NCBI RefSeq assembly: GCF_028898945.1
Contig: NZ_CP118607.1
Location: 3,458,001 to 3,522,000, forward strand
Origin: Pseudomonas sp. PSKL.D1
GTDB taxonomy: Bacteria; Pseudomonadota; Gammaproteobacteria; Pseudomonadales; Pseudomonadaceae
Length of the DNA stretch: 64,000 nt
Reading direction: 5' to 3'
Position numbers and translations under genes: made by a program. This document shows, piece after piece, positions 18,594-27,016 of this stretch (position 1 is its first letter; every line of letters begins with the position of its first letter). The notes under the pieces are model-generated. The model saw only the letters and a program-made list of their open reading frames with translations. It made no database searches and was not told the origin of the DNA.

Positions 18594-18881
18594 TCAAATT
18601 CCCTCCACAATGATCACCTCAGCCTTGGCCACGCCCTGCCGGTGGCTGCACGCCTCCTGATACGAGGCAGACCGATAGCACGCCACCGCCTGCTCGTACG
18701 AATCGAATTCGATCACCACGCTACGCTGAGGTGTAGGCCGCCCTTCCATCGCTTCGCTACGCCCGCCGCGGGCGAGGAAGCGGCCGCCGAATGCCTGGAA
18801 GGCGGCAGGTGCACGCTGGGTGTATTGCTGGTATTGCTCAGGGTTGGTCACATCTACGTGGGCAATCCAATAGGCCTTCAT
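18594..18881 (-). CDS. DUF1330 family protein
   Basis: Small protein of 95 residues starting MKAYWIAHVDVTNPEQYQQY, the typical opening of DUF1330, with the conserved GGRFLARGG and RSVVIEFDSYEQA segments. The fold is a ferredoxin-like dimeric alpha/beta barrel related to antibiotic-biosynthesis monooxygenases and EthD. No activity is established. It is transcribed divergently from the RibBA gene, with only 78 nt between the starts and a 12-bp perfect palindrome in the gap, so the two are likely co-regulated. The start ATG at 18881 is the canonical N-terminus. Confidence 0.85.
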   Translation of the reverse strand: MKAYWIAHVDVTNPEQYQQYTQRAPAAFQAFGGRFLARGGRSEAMEGRPTPQRSVVIEFDSYEQAVACYRSASYQEACSHRQGVAKAEVIIVEGI

Positions 18882-18916
18882 CCGTCGCGCTCCTGTTTCA
18901 GGGATATTTGTGTATG

Positions 18917-18928
18917 ATGGTATACCAT
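18917..18928. promoter_or_regulatory. Palindromic operator between DUF1330 and RibBA genes
   Basis: ATGGTATACCAT is a perfect 12-bp palindrome of the kind bound by GntR/FadR-type repressors (core TGGTATACCA). It is midway between the two divergent start codons. The 9-mer ATACCATAA found here recurs at 20217-20225, in the promoter of the ABC operon downstream. Confidence 0.5.
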
Positions 18929-18959
18929 AAAAATCACCCGACGACAGCGAGCATGCAGC

Positions 18960-20081
18960 ATGGCTTTCAACAGCATCGAAGAACTTCTCGAAGACTACCG
19001 GCAAGGCAAGATGGTGCTGCTGGTGGACGACGAGGACCGTGAAAACGAGGGCGACCTGCTGATCGCCGCCGAGCGCTGTGACGCCCAGGCCATCAATTTC
19101 ATGGCCCGTGAGGCGCGCGGCCTGATTTGCCTGACCTTGACCGACGATCACTGCCAACGCCTGGGCCTTGAGCAGATGGTGCCGGCCAACGGCAGCGTAT
19201 TCAGCACCGCGTTTACCGTGTCCATCGAGGCCGCCACCGGCGTCACCACCGGTATTTCCGCCGCCGACCGGGCGCGCACCGTGGCCGCCGCCATGGCGCC
19301 GAATGCTCGCCCCGAAGACCTTGTGCAACCCGGCCACATCTTCCCCCTGCGCGCCCGTGAAGGTGGGGTGCTGACCCGCGCCGGGCACACCGAAGCGGGC
19401 TGCGACCTGGCGCGCCTGGCCGGTTTTACGCCGGCGTCGGTGATCGTCGAAGTGCTAAACGACGACGGCACCATGGCCCGCCGCCCGGACCTGGAAGTGT
19501 TCGCCGCGCGCCATGGCATCAAGATCGGCACCATCGCCGACCTCATTCACTACCGCCTGAGCACCGAGCAAACCATCAAGCGCATCGGTGAGCGCGAACT
19601 GCCAACCGTGCACGGCACCTTCCGCCTGGTGACCTACGAGGACCGTATCGAAGGCGGCGTGCACATGGCCATGGTGATGGGCGACATCCGCCGCGAGCAG
19701 CCGACGCTGGTGCGCGTGCATGTGATCGACCCGCTGCGCGACCTGGTGGGCGCGGAGTACGCCGGGCCGGCCAACTGGACGCTGTGGGCGGCGCTGCAGA
19801 AGGTGGCCGAGGAAGGCGCGGGCGTGGTGGTGATTTTGGCCAACCACGAGTCTTCACAGGCATTGCTGGAGCGTGTGCCGCAACTGACCCAGCCCGTACG
19901 GCCGTATCAGCGTGGCCAGTCGAAGGTGTATTCCGAAGTGGGCACCGGCGCGCAGATCTTGCAGGACCTGGGCGTGGGCAAGCTGCGCCACCTGGGCCCG
20001 CCGCTCAAATACGCCGGGCTGGCGGGGTATGAGCTGGAGGTGGTGCAGAGCATCCCCTTCGACCCGACGATGCAGAACTGA
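18960..20081 (+). CDS. ribBA: RibBA-type protein: active DHBP synthase domain, degenerate GTP cyclohydrolase II domain
   Basis: The 373-residue protein has an N-terminal 3,4-dihydroxy-2-butanone-4-phosphate synthase domain (about 1-205), with the metal/acid loop [10 protein letters not shown] at 23-32 and [11 protein letters not shown] at 140-150; this step makes the four-carbon precursor of riboflavin. The C-terminal GTP cyclohydrolase II-like domain contains no cysteine at all, so the three zinc-binding cysteines essential for that activity are missing. Such degenerate RibBA proteins are known in pseudomonads. There is no FMN riboswitch in the short upstream gap, unlike the housekeeping copy in many bacteria. 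The setting suggests a paralogue under a separate, substrate-specific regulator. Confidence 0.87.
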   Translation: MAFNSIEELLEDYRQGKMVLLVDDEDRENEGDLLIAAERCDAQAINFMAREARGLICLTLTDDHCQRLGLEQMVPANGSVFSTAFTVSIEAATGVTTGISAADRARTVAAAMAPNARPEDLVQPGHIFPLRAREGGVLTRAGHTEAGCDLARLAGFTPASVIVEVLNDDGTMARRPDLEVFAARHGIKIGTIADLIHYRLSTEQTIKRIGERELPTVHGTFRLVTYEDRIEGGVHMAMVMGDIRREQPTLVRVHVIDPLRDLVGAEYAGPANWTLWAALQKVAEEGAGVVVILANHESSQALLERVPQLTQPVRPYQRGQSKVYSEVGTGAQILQDLGVGKLRHLGPPLKYAGLAGYELEVVQSIPFDPTMQN

Positions 20082-20082
20082 C

Positions 20083-20156
20083 CTGTAGGAGCGGATTCAT
20101 CCGCGATTGCGATGCCACGGCAGACACCGCAATCGCGGATAAATCCGCTCCTACAG
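20083..20156. repeat. REP-type inverted repeat (family A)
   Basis: CTGTAGGAGCGGATTCATCC at the left is mirrored by its near-complement ending CTACAG at 20156. The outer arms of about 29 nt carry a single mismatch and flank a short loop. It starts 2 nt after the RibBA stop. Confidence 0.8.
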
Positions 20157-20213
20157 CGGCATGGCATGACGTGGAGTGATGGCCGGTAGCCTCATAGCTC
20201 TTGCCAAAAGTTT

Positions 20214-20236
20214 GGAATACCATAATATGATATCCC
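20214..20236. promoter_or_regulatory. Imperfect palindromic operator upstream of the PotFGHI-like operon
   Basis: A 23-bp inverted repeat centred on 20225 pairs at 9 of 11 positions per arm. The left half reads GGAATACCATA and shares ATACCATAA with the palindrome at 18917-18928. It lies about 130 nt before the binding-protein ATG. Control by a common GntR-like protein is inferred. Confidence 0.45.
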
Positions 20237-20365
20237 GTAGACCTTGAAACTGCAGGCCGGCACCTACAATCACAACGGCCACCGACATCTTTGCAAAAGC
20301 TGCTCCCCGAACACATGGCGGGTGACAGGCCCGCCTCGAATAACAAAAGCAACGAGGGCGTAACC

Positions 20366-21391
20366 ATGCTGTTGAGCAAACGTGTAACCGCAGTGCTGTC
20401 CGCCAGCCTGCTGACCCTGGCATGTCAGGCCGTTCAGGCCGCCGACAGCCTCAACTTCGTCAGTTGGGGCGGCACCACCCAGGACGCCCAGAAAGAAGCA
20501 TGGGCAGTTCCCTTCACCAAAAGCACCAACATCAAAGTCGTCCAGGACGGCCCCACCGACTACGGCAAACTCAAGGCCATGGTCGAAAGCGGCAACGTGC
20601 AGTGGGACGTGGTGGACGTCGAAGCCGACTTCGCCCTGCGCGCCGCCAGCGAAGGCCTGCTTGAACCCCTGGATTTCAACCAGATCAAGCGTGACAAGAT
20701 CGACCCGCGCTTTGTGTCCGACCACGGCGTCGGTTCGTTCTTCTTCTCGTTCGTGCTCGGCTACAACGAAGGCAAGCTCGGTGCCAACAAGCCGGTGGAC
20801 TGGACCGCGCTGTTCGACACCAAGACCTACCCCGGCAAACGCGCCCTGTACAAATGGCCAAGCCCCGGCGTGCTGGAACTGGCCCTGCTGGCCGACGGCG
20901 TAGCACCCGACAAGCTCTACCCGCTGGACCTGGACCGCGCCTTCAAGAAACTCGACACCATCAAGAAAGACATCGTCTGGTGGGGCGGTGGCGCCCAGTC
21001 GCAGCAGTTGCTGGCCTCGGGTGAAGCCTCGCTCGGCCAGTTCTGGAACGGCCGCGTTTACGCCCTGCAGCAAGACGGCGCGCCAGTGGGCGTAAGCTGG
21101 AAGCAGAACCTGGTGATGGCCGATTTCCTGGTCATCCCCAAAGGCGCCAAGAACAAGGACGCGGCCATGAAGTTTCTGGCCAACGCCAGCAGCGCCGAAG
21201 GCCAGGCCGAGTTCGCCAACAAAACCGCCTATGCACCGGTGAACATCGACAGCGTGGGCAAGCTGGACGGTGACCTGGCCAAGAACCTGCCGACCGCCTA
21301 CGCCCAGGACCAGGTGACGCTGGACTTCGCCTACTGGGCCAAGAACGGTCAAACCATCGCGGCCCGCTGGAATGAGTGGTTGGTCAAATGA
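20366..21391 (+). CDS. ABC transporter periplasmic binding protein (PotD/PotF-like)
   Basis: Periplasmic solute-binding protein of 341 residues with a signal peptide of about 25 residues ending AVQAA. The mature part opens DSLNFVSWGG, typical of the spermidine/putrescine family, with QWDVVDVEAD and GYNEGKLG further in. This family also includes binders of opines, amino acids and other small cations, so the ligand is not fixed. It is the first gene of a four-gene importer; its TGA overlaps the ATG of the first permease. The start at 20366 gives the canonical signal peptide. Confidence 0.85.
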   Translation: MLLSKRVTAVLSASLLTLACQAVQAADSLNFVSWGGTTQDAQKEAWAVPFTKSTNIKVVQDGPTDYGKLKAMVESGNVQWDVVDVEADFALRAASEGLLEPLDFNQIKRDKIDPRFVSDHGVGSFFFSFVLGYNEGKLGANKPVDWTALFDTKTYPGKRALYKWPSPGVLELALLADGVAPDKLYPLDLDRAFKKLDTIKKDIVWWGGGAQSQQLLASGEASLGQFWNGRVYALQQDGAPVGVSWKQNLVMADFLVIPKGAKNKDAAMKFLANASSAEGQAEFANKTAYAPVNIDSVGKLDGDLAKNLPTAYAQDQVTLDFAYWAKNGQTIAARWNEWLVK

Positions 21392-22296
21392 AAGTCGCCA
21401 TCAACGCCCTGCACAACGCGCAAGGTGCCCCCTCGGGCACCGGCGCCGCCAGCCGCCGCGTAAGCCTTGGCCAACGCTGGAAAGGCAGCCGTAACCTGCT
21501 GCCGGCCCTGTTGTTTCTTGGCCTGTTCTTCTTCGCCCCGTTGATCGGCCTGTTGTTGCGCGGGGTGCTGGAGCCGGTACCGGGGCTGGGCAACTACGAA
21601 CAGCTGTTCGCCAACTCGGCCTACGCACGGGTGCTGTTCAACACCTTCTCGGTGGCCGGCGTGGTCACCCTGATCAGCGTGCTGTTGGGCTTCCCGCTGG
21701 CCTGGGCGATTACCCTGGTGCCCCGGGGTTGGGGCCGCTGGCTGCTGAACATCGTGCTGCTGTCGATGTGGACCAGCCTGCTGGCGCGTACCTACTCGTG
21801 GCTGGTGTTGCTGCAGAGCTCGGGGGTGATCAACAAGGCGTTGATGGCAATGGGCATCATCGATGCCCCGCTGGAAATGGTGCACAACCTCACCGGGGTG
21901 GTGATCGGCATGACCTACATCATGATCCCGTTCATCGTGCTGCCGCTGCAGGCGACCATGCAGGCCATCGACCCGATGGTGCTGCAGGCCGGCTCGATCT
22001 GCGGTGCCAGCCCCTGGGCCAACTTCTGGAAGGTGTTCCTGCCGCTGTGCCGTTCGGGGCTGTTCTCGGGGGCGTTGATGGTGTTCGTGATGTCGCTCGG
22101 TTACTACGTCACCCCGGCGCTGCTGGGCGGGGCGCAGAACATGATGCTGCCCGAATTCATCATCCAGCAGGTGCAGTCGTTCCTCAACTGGGGCCTGGCC
22201 AGCGCCGCCGCCGCACTGCTGGTGGTGATCACCCTGGTGCTCTTCTACCTGTACCTGAAGCTGCAGCCGGAATCCCCGGTCGGCAACGCGAGGTAA
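21388..22296 (+). CDS. ABC transporter permease 1 (PotB/PotH-like)
   Basis: Inner-membrane permease of 302 residues with six predicted helices; the first spans about residues 36-57. The EAA-loop appears as QAGSICGASPWANFWKVFLP. The ATG at 21388 overlaps the binding-protein stop (ATGA), so translation is coupled. It pairs with the permease encoded directly downstream to form the membrane channel of the importer. Confidence 0.87.
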   Translation: MKVAINALHNAQGAPSGTGAASRRVSLGQRWKGSRNLLPALLFLGLFFFAPLIGLLLRGVLEPVPGLGNYEQLFANSAYARVLFNTFSVAGVVTLISVLLGFPLAWAITLVPRGWGRWLLNIVLLSMWTSLLARTYSWLVLLQSSGVINKALMAMGIIDAPLEMVHNLTGVVIGMTYIMIPFIVLPLQATMQAIDPMVLQAGSICGASPWANFWKVFLPLCRSGLFSGALMVFVMSLGYYVTPALLGGAQNMMLPEFIIQQVQSFLNWGLASAAAALLVVITLVLFYLYLKLQPESPVGNAR

Positions 22297-22302
22297 TCCG
22301 CC

Positions 22303-23112
22303 ATGCTTCTGTCACCCAATGCCATGGGCCGCCCGCTGCGCACCGGCCTGTACCTGACCACCGGGGTCATCGCGGCCTTCCTGCTGCTGCCGGTGGTGTT
22401 CATCGTGCTGCTGTCGTTCGGCTCGTCCCAGTGGCTGGTGTTCCCGCCACCGGGCTGGACCGTCAAATGGTACGCCCAGTTCTTCGCCAACCCCGAGTGG
22501 ATGGACGCGGCGCTGGCCAGCCTGAAGGTGGCAGTGCTGACCACCGTGTTTGCCGTGCTGCTGGGCCTGCCCACCGCGTTTGCGCTGGTGCGTGGCCGCT
22601 TCCCGGGCCGCGAGATGCTGTACGGCCTGTTCACCATGCCGATGATCGTGCCGCTGGTGATCATCGCCGTGGCGGTGTACGCGCTGTTTCTCAAGCTGGG
22701 CTACACCGGCACGCTGTTCGCGTTCGTGGTCAGCCATGTGATCGTCGCCCTGCCCTTCACCATCATCTCGATCATCAACTCGCTGAAACTGTTTGACCAG
22801 TCGATCGAGGACGCCGCCGTTATCTGCGGGGCCTCGCGCCTGCAGGCGATCTTCAAGGTGACCTTCCCGGCGATTCGCCCGGGGATGATCGCCGGCGGCC
22901 TGTTCGCCTTCCTGGTGTCGTGGGACGAAGTGGTGCTGAGCGTGATGATGGCCAGCCCCGACCTGCAGACCCTGCCGGTAAAAATGTGGACCACCCTGCG
23001 CCAGGACCTGAGCCCGGTGATCGCCGTCGCCTCGACGCTGCTGATCGGCCTGTCGCTGCTGGTCATGGTCATTGCCGCCGCCCTGCGCCGGCGTACTGAA
23101 GTCAACGCCTGA
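22303..23112 (+). CDS. ABC transporter permease 2 (PotC/PotI-like)
   Basis: Inner-membrane permease of 269 residues with six predicted helices and the EAA-loop region DAAVICGASRLQAIFKVTFP. It begins 6 nt after permease 1 and is followed, after 19 nt, by the ATPase gene. The order binding protein, two permeases, ATPase is the usual one for the PotFGHI-type group with the ATPase placed last. Confidence 0.87.
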   Translation: MLLSPNAMGRPLRTGLYLTTGVIAAFLLLPVVFIVLLSFGSSQWLVFPPPGWTVKWYAQFFANPEWMDAALASLKVAVLTTVFAVLLGLPTAFALVRGRFPGREMLYGLFTMPMIVPLVIIAVAVYALFLKLGYTGTLFAFVVSHVIVALPFTIISIINSLKLFDQSIEDAAVICGASRLQAIFKVTFPAIRPGMIAGGLFAFLVSWDEVVLSVMMASPDLQTLPVKMWTTLRQDLSPVIAVASTLLIGLSLLVMVIAAALRRRTEVNA

Positions 23113-23131
23113 GCGCCCGGAGAACACAACA

Positions 23132-24280
23132 ATGAGTGCAGTCATCAAAGACCACGCGCAGCACAAGACCCTGGTCAGCCTGCGTGGCCTGAACAAGCAT
23201 TACGGCGATTTCACCGCCGTGGACAACCTCGACCTGGACATCCAGGACGGCGAATTCCTGACCTTCCTGGGCTCCAGCGGCTCGGGCAAATCCACCACGC
23301 TGTCGATGCTGGCCGGGTTTGAAACGCCCAGCAGCGGCGAGATCCTGGTCGAAGGCCAGTCGCTGGTGAACGTGCCGCCGCACAAGCGCGACATTGGCAT
23401 GGTGTTCCAGCGTTACTCGCTGTTCCCGCACCTGAACGTGCGCGACAACATTGCGTTCCCGCTGGCCATTCGCAAGCTCGGCGCCGCCGAAACCAAAAAG
23501 CGCGTGGACGCCATGCTCAAGCTGGTCCAGCTTGAGCAATTCGCCCACCGCAAGCCGTCGCAGATGTCCGGTGGCCAGCAACAGCGCGTGGCCATTGCCC
23601 GCGCCCTGGTATACGAGCCACGCATCCTGCTGATGGACGAGCCCCTCGGCGCGCTGGACAAAAAGCTACGTGAAGACCTGCAGGACGAACTGCGCCAGTT
23701 GCACCGTCGGCTGGGCATCACCATCGTCTACGTCACCCACGACCAGGAAGAAGCCATGCGCCTGTCCCAACGCATTGCCATCTTCAGCCACGGCAAGATC
23801 GTTGGCCTGGGCACTGGCTACGACCTGTACCAGAACCCGCCGAATGCGTTTGTTGCGTCGTTCCTGGGCAACTCCAACTTCCTGCGCATCAAGGCCAGCA
23901 GCAATGGCGCAGGCAGTTTCGAAGGACAGCCGGTCGCAATCCGCCTGACGCCGGGACTGGCAGCCGGGCAGGATGCGCTGATCATGGTTCGGCCGGAAAA
24001 GGCCCTGGCGTTGAGCGCCGAGCAGGCTGCGCGTGAACCGCTGCCAGCCGGGTGGAATGAGGTCAGTGCCAAGGTGGGTGAAGTGCTGTTCCTGGGGGAA
24101 AGCCAGACCTGCCATGTGGTGACGGCCGGGGGTACCGAACTGACCGTGAAAGCGTTGTCTGCAGCGGGGATGCCGATGCAGCCGGGCGATACCGTTAAGG
24201 TGCGTTGGGCGGTGGCGGATGCCTGCATCTACACCGAGTGGGCCGAGAGCGATTTGAGCAAGTCGGCTGGTGCGCACTGA
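23132..24280 (+). CDS. ABC transporter ATP-binding protein (PotA/PotG-like)
   Basis: ATPase of 382 residues that energises the importer. Walker A is GSSGSGKST at 47-55; the signature is MSGGQQQRVAIARAL; Walker B is ILLMDEPLGALD, and a switch His lies in VTHDQEEA. The C-terminal third is a TOBE-type regulatory domain, with MVRPEKALAL. The start at ATG 23132 gives the normal length for the family. The gene ends the operon; REP sequences follow. Confidence 0.9.
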   Translation: MSAVIKDHAQHKTLVSLRGLNKHYGDFTAVDNLDLDIQDGEFLTFLGSSGSGKSTTLSMLAGFETPSSGEILVEGQSLVNVPPHKRDIGMVFQRYSLFPHLNVRDNIAFPLAIRKLGAAETKKRVDAMLKLVQLEQFAHRKPSQMSGGQQQRVAIARALVYEPRILLMDEPLGALDKKLREDLQDELRQLHRRLGITIVYVTHDQEEAMRLSQRIAIFSHGKIVGLGTGYDLYQNPPNAFVASFLGNSNFLRIKASSNGAGSFEGQPVAIRLTPGLAAGQDALIMVRPEKALALSAEQAAREPLPAGWNEVSAKVGEVLFLGESQTCHVVTAGGTELTVKALSAAGMPMQPGDTVKVRWAVADACIYTEWAESDLSKSAGAH

Positions 24281-24304
24281 TTGATCATTCTATGTGGAGG
24301 ATGG

Positions 24305-24403
24305 CACCGGCTCCGCCGGTGATCGCGGCTAAAGCCGCTCCTACAGGTACTGCGCATGCCGAAATGGCGGCGCGCCCCCTGTAGGAGCGGATTTATCCGC
24401 GAT
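24305..24403. repeat. Pair of REP sequences (family A)
   Basis: A left element ends in AAAGCCGCTCCTACAG (24331-24346), and a right, inverted element starts CTGTAGGAGCGGATTTATCC at 24379. The two face each other across about 32 nt. They occupy most of the 222-nt gap after the ABC operon. Confidence 0.75.
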
Positions 24404-24502
24404 AAGGCCAAACCTGCCCACCACAAAAATCCCTACCACCTCCAACTCAATAGGTTATAAGATAACGTTCCACTTGATATCCATTCTTGCCTGCGACCCT
24501 CC

Positions 24503-25669
24503 ATGACAAGCGCCTGCGCCAACCCCACCCAGCTCACCCAGCGCCTGCAGAGCATCGACGCCCTGCGCGGCCTGGTAATCCTCTTCATGCTGCTCGACCA
24601 CGTGCGCGAAACCTTTTTCCTGCACCGCCAGGTCGGCGACCCGATGGCCATCGACGCCACCGACCCGTCGCTGTTCGCCAGCCGCACCCTGGCCCACCTG
24701 TGTGCCCCGGTGTTCGTGCTGCTGACCGGCCTGTCGGCCTGGCTGTACGGCGAGAAATACCAGGGCCGCAGTGATGTGTCGGCATTCCTGTTCAAACGCG
24801 GCCTGTTCCTGGTGGTGCTGGAGTTCACCCTGGTCAACTTCGCCTGGACCTTCCAGTTCCCACCCAGCGTGATCTACATGCAAGTCATCTGGGCCATTGG
24901 CGTCAGCATGATCGCGCTGTCCGTGCTGGTGTGGCTGCCACGCCCTGCCCTGCTGGCGTTGGGCCTGGCCATCGTCGCCGGCCACAACCTGCTGGATGGC
25001 CTGCACTTCGGCCCGGAGTCGGCGATGCACGTGCCGTGGGCAATCCTGCATGACCGTGGCTGGCTGGAAGTGTCCGAAAACCTGCGCCTGCGTACGTCCT
25101 ATCCGGTATTGCCGTGGATTGGCGTAATCGCCCTGGGTTATTGCCTGGGCCCATGGTTCGCCCGCGGCAGCGATGCCGCCGAACGCCAGCACCGCCTGCT
25201 GCTGTTGGGCGCCATCACGCTGGTCATCTTCGTTGCGCTGCGCATGCAGAACGGCTATGGCGAAGCGCCGTGGAGCGGCTACCCCACCGCAACCCAAACA
25301 CTGATGAGCTTCTTCAACATCACCAAGTACCCGCCTTCGCTGCTGTTCCTGGCACTGACGCTGGGCTTCGGCCTGCTGTTGCTGCGCGGTTTCGAACGCG
25401 CCGGGCAAGCGCGCTGGATCGGGGTACTGGCCGTGTTCGGCGCCGCGCCAATGTTCTTCTACCTGCTGCACCTGTACGTGCTCAAGGTGCTGTACCTGGC
25501 CAGCGTTGCCCTGTTCGGCCTCAATCACGGCGCCTACTTTGGCTTCGACGGCATCGGCGCGGTGTGGCTCAGTGCCGTGTTGCTGGCCGCAGCGCTGTAC
25601 CTGCCGGTGCGCGCATTCGCCCGCCTCAAGGCGCGCCGCCGTGACATAACCTGGCTCAAATACTTCTGA
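24503..25669 (+). CDS. DUF1624 / heparan-alpha-glucosaminide N-acetyltransferase-like membrane protein
   Basis: Integral membrane protein of 388 residues with about ten hydrophobic helices. The N-terminal SIDALRGLVILFMLLDHVRE is the hallmark of the DUF1624/HGSNAT and acyltransferase-3 superfamily, in which a conserved His (here in LDHVRE) takes part in moving an acyl group across the membrane. APMFFYLLHLY near the C-terminus is also typical. The acceptor is unknown. The gene stands alone: REP sequences precede it and a cobalamin riboswitch begins soon after, facing the next operon. Confidence 0.82.
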   Translation: MTSACANPTQLTQRLQSIDALRGLVILFMLLDHVRETFFLHRQVGDPMAIDATDPSLFASRTLAHLCAPVFVLLTGLSAWLYGEKYQGRSDVSAFLFKRGLFLVVLEFTLVNFAWTFQFPPSVIYMQVIWAIGVSMIALSVLVWLPRPALLALGLAIVAGHNLLDGLHFGPESAMHVPWAILHDRGWLEVSENLRLRTSYPVLPWIGVIALGYCLGPWFARGSDAAERQHRLLLLGAITLVIFVALRMQNGYGEAPWSGYPTATQTLMSFFNITKYPPSLLFLALTLGFGLLLLRGFERAGQARWIGVLAVFGAAPMFFYLLHLYVLKVLYLASVALFGLNHGAYFGFDGIGAVWLSAVLLAAALYLPVRAFARLKARRRDITWLKYF

Positions 25670-25711
25670 ACAAAGCGTTTCACCCGGCGGCCCGATGGTC
25701 TACCATGCGGC

Positions 25712-25884
25712 CCGCCGGTTTCCACCACGGAATTAATAGGGAATCCCAGGCACGCTCACGCGCGCCAAACGGAACTGCCCCCGCAACTGTAGGTGCCGAG
25801 CCTGCTCCATCAATGCCACTGAGCCCCCGGGTTCGGGAAGGCCGGAGCCGGGCGACGACGCACCAGTCAGGAGACCTGCCGGCC
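25712..25884 (+). ncRNA. Cobalamin (B12) riboswitch
   Basis: The conserved parts occur in order: AATTAATAGGGAATCCC, the block GGAACTGCCCCCGCAACTGT, GCCACTG, a GGGAAGGCC segment, and the B12 box AGTCAGGAGACCTGCC (25865-25880). A further stem, GCCGG (25879-25883) with CCGGC (25897-25901), could compete with the B12-box pairing and lead to an expression platform. The riboswitch lies about 120 nt before the binding-protein start and would reduce expression of the whole operon when adenosylcobalamin is plentiful. Boundaries are approximate. Confidence 0.92.
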
Positions 25885-26006
25885 AACATTCACCAACCGG
25901 CGGGGTGTCCGGGATTGGCTATCTGTGCTGCCCTGCCCTTGCAGAGGCTGGCGATGCCTGTCCGTGCGTTCCTCACCAGAACCGTTCGATAGGAGATCGC
26001 CCCAGC

Positions 26007-27014
26007 ATGCTGCCCCGTCTCGCCACCCTGCTCGCAGGCCTGAGCCTTACCGGCCTGGCCCAGGCCGCCACCCACTACCCGCTCACCGTCGACAACTGTG
26101 GCAAACCGCAAACGTTCGCCCAGGCACCCGAGCGCGCCGTGACCATCGGCCAAGCCGGCACCGAGATGCTTTACGCGCTGGGCCTGGGCGACAAGCTGGC
26201 CGGCACTTCGCTGTGGTTCAACAACGTGCTGCCCGAGTTTAAGGCCACCAATGACAAGGTGCAGCGCCTGGCCGACAACGACCCAAGCTTCGAAGCCGTA
26301 GTCGGCAAGCGCCCACAACTGGTGGCGGTGCAGTTCGAGTGGATGGTCGGCGCCCAGGGCGTGGTCGGCACCCGCGAGCAGTTCAGCGAACTGAACATCC
26401 CTACCTACCTGCTGCCCTCGGACTGCGAAGGGAAAGACAACCTGGTTGGCGCCGATGGCACCCGCCTGCAAGCCTTCCAGGTCGACAGCATCTACAAGAG
26501 CGTCAGCCAGCTGGCGGAAATCTTCGACGTACAAGACCGCGGTGCGGCGCTGAACGCTGACCTCAAGGCACGCCTGGACAGCGCTAAACAGCAACTGGCC
26601 GGCAAGGACCTGAGCAACACATCGGCGCTGTTCTGGTTCTCCAGCGCCGACCTCGACATCGACCCGTACGTGGCCGGTCGCCAGGGTGTGGCCGACTTCA
26701 TGCTGCGTACCCTGGGCGTGCGCAACGTGGTCGAGTCCACCGAAGAGTGGCCAACCGTGGGCTGGGAAACCCTGGCCAAGGCCAACCCGACCTGGCTGAT
26801 CATCGCGCGCATGGACCGCCGCCGCTTCCCGGCCGACGACTACCAGAAGAAACTCGAATTCCTGCACACCGACCCGGTAACCAAGAACATGGACGCAGTG
26901 AAAAACAACCGCATCATCATCCTCGATGCCGACGCCATGCAGGCCGGCATTCGCCTGTTCCGCGGCCTGCAGACGCTGTCGGCGGCGTTCGCCAGCGGTA
27001 AAGCCACACCGTGA
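26007..27014 (+). CDS. ABC transporter binding protein, B12/metal-chelate type (BtuF-like)
   Basis: Periplasmic binding protein of 335 residues with a 20-residue signal peptide ending LAQA. It has the long backbone-helix fold of iron-siderophore/B12 binders: RAVTIGQAGTEMLYALGLGDKL near the N-terminus, and NPTWLIIARMD later. Expression under a cobalamin riboswitch indicates transport of cobalamin, a corrinoid precursor or cobalt chelate. The stop overlaps the permease start (TGATG). I leave the gene symbol open because BtuF homologues cannot be separated from other class III binders by eye. Confidence 0.83.
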   Translation: MLPRLATLLAGLSLTGLAQAATHYPLTVDNCGKPQTFAQAPERAVTIGQAGTEMLYALGLGDKLAGTSLWFNNVLPEFKATNDKVQRLADNDPSFEAVVGKRPQLVAVQFEWMVGAQGVVGTREQFSELNIPTYLLPSDCEGKDNLVGADGTRLQAFQVDSIYKSVSQLAEIFDVQDRGAALNADLKARLDSAKQQLAGKDLSNTSALFWFSSADLDIDPYVAGRQGVADFMLRTLGVRNVVESTEEWPTVGWETLAKANPTWLIIARMDRRRFPADDYQKKLEFLHTDPVTKNMDAVKNNRIIILDADAMQAGIRLFRGLQTLSAAFASGKATP

Positions 27015-27016
27015 TG
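27014..27016 (+). promoter_or_regulatory. TGATG coupled start junction
   Basis: The binding-protein stop TGA (27012-27014) and the permease start ATG (27014-27016) share one base. This indicates translational coupling and supports the chosen start. Confidence 0.7.

Noticed and set aside
18882..18959. FMN riboswitch upstream of RibBA
   Set aside because: The gap of 78 nt is too short for the aptamer, and its conserved blocks are absent.
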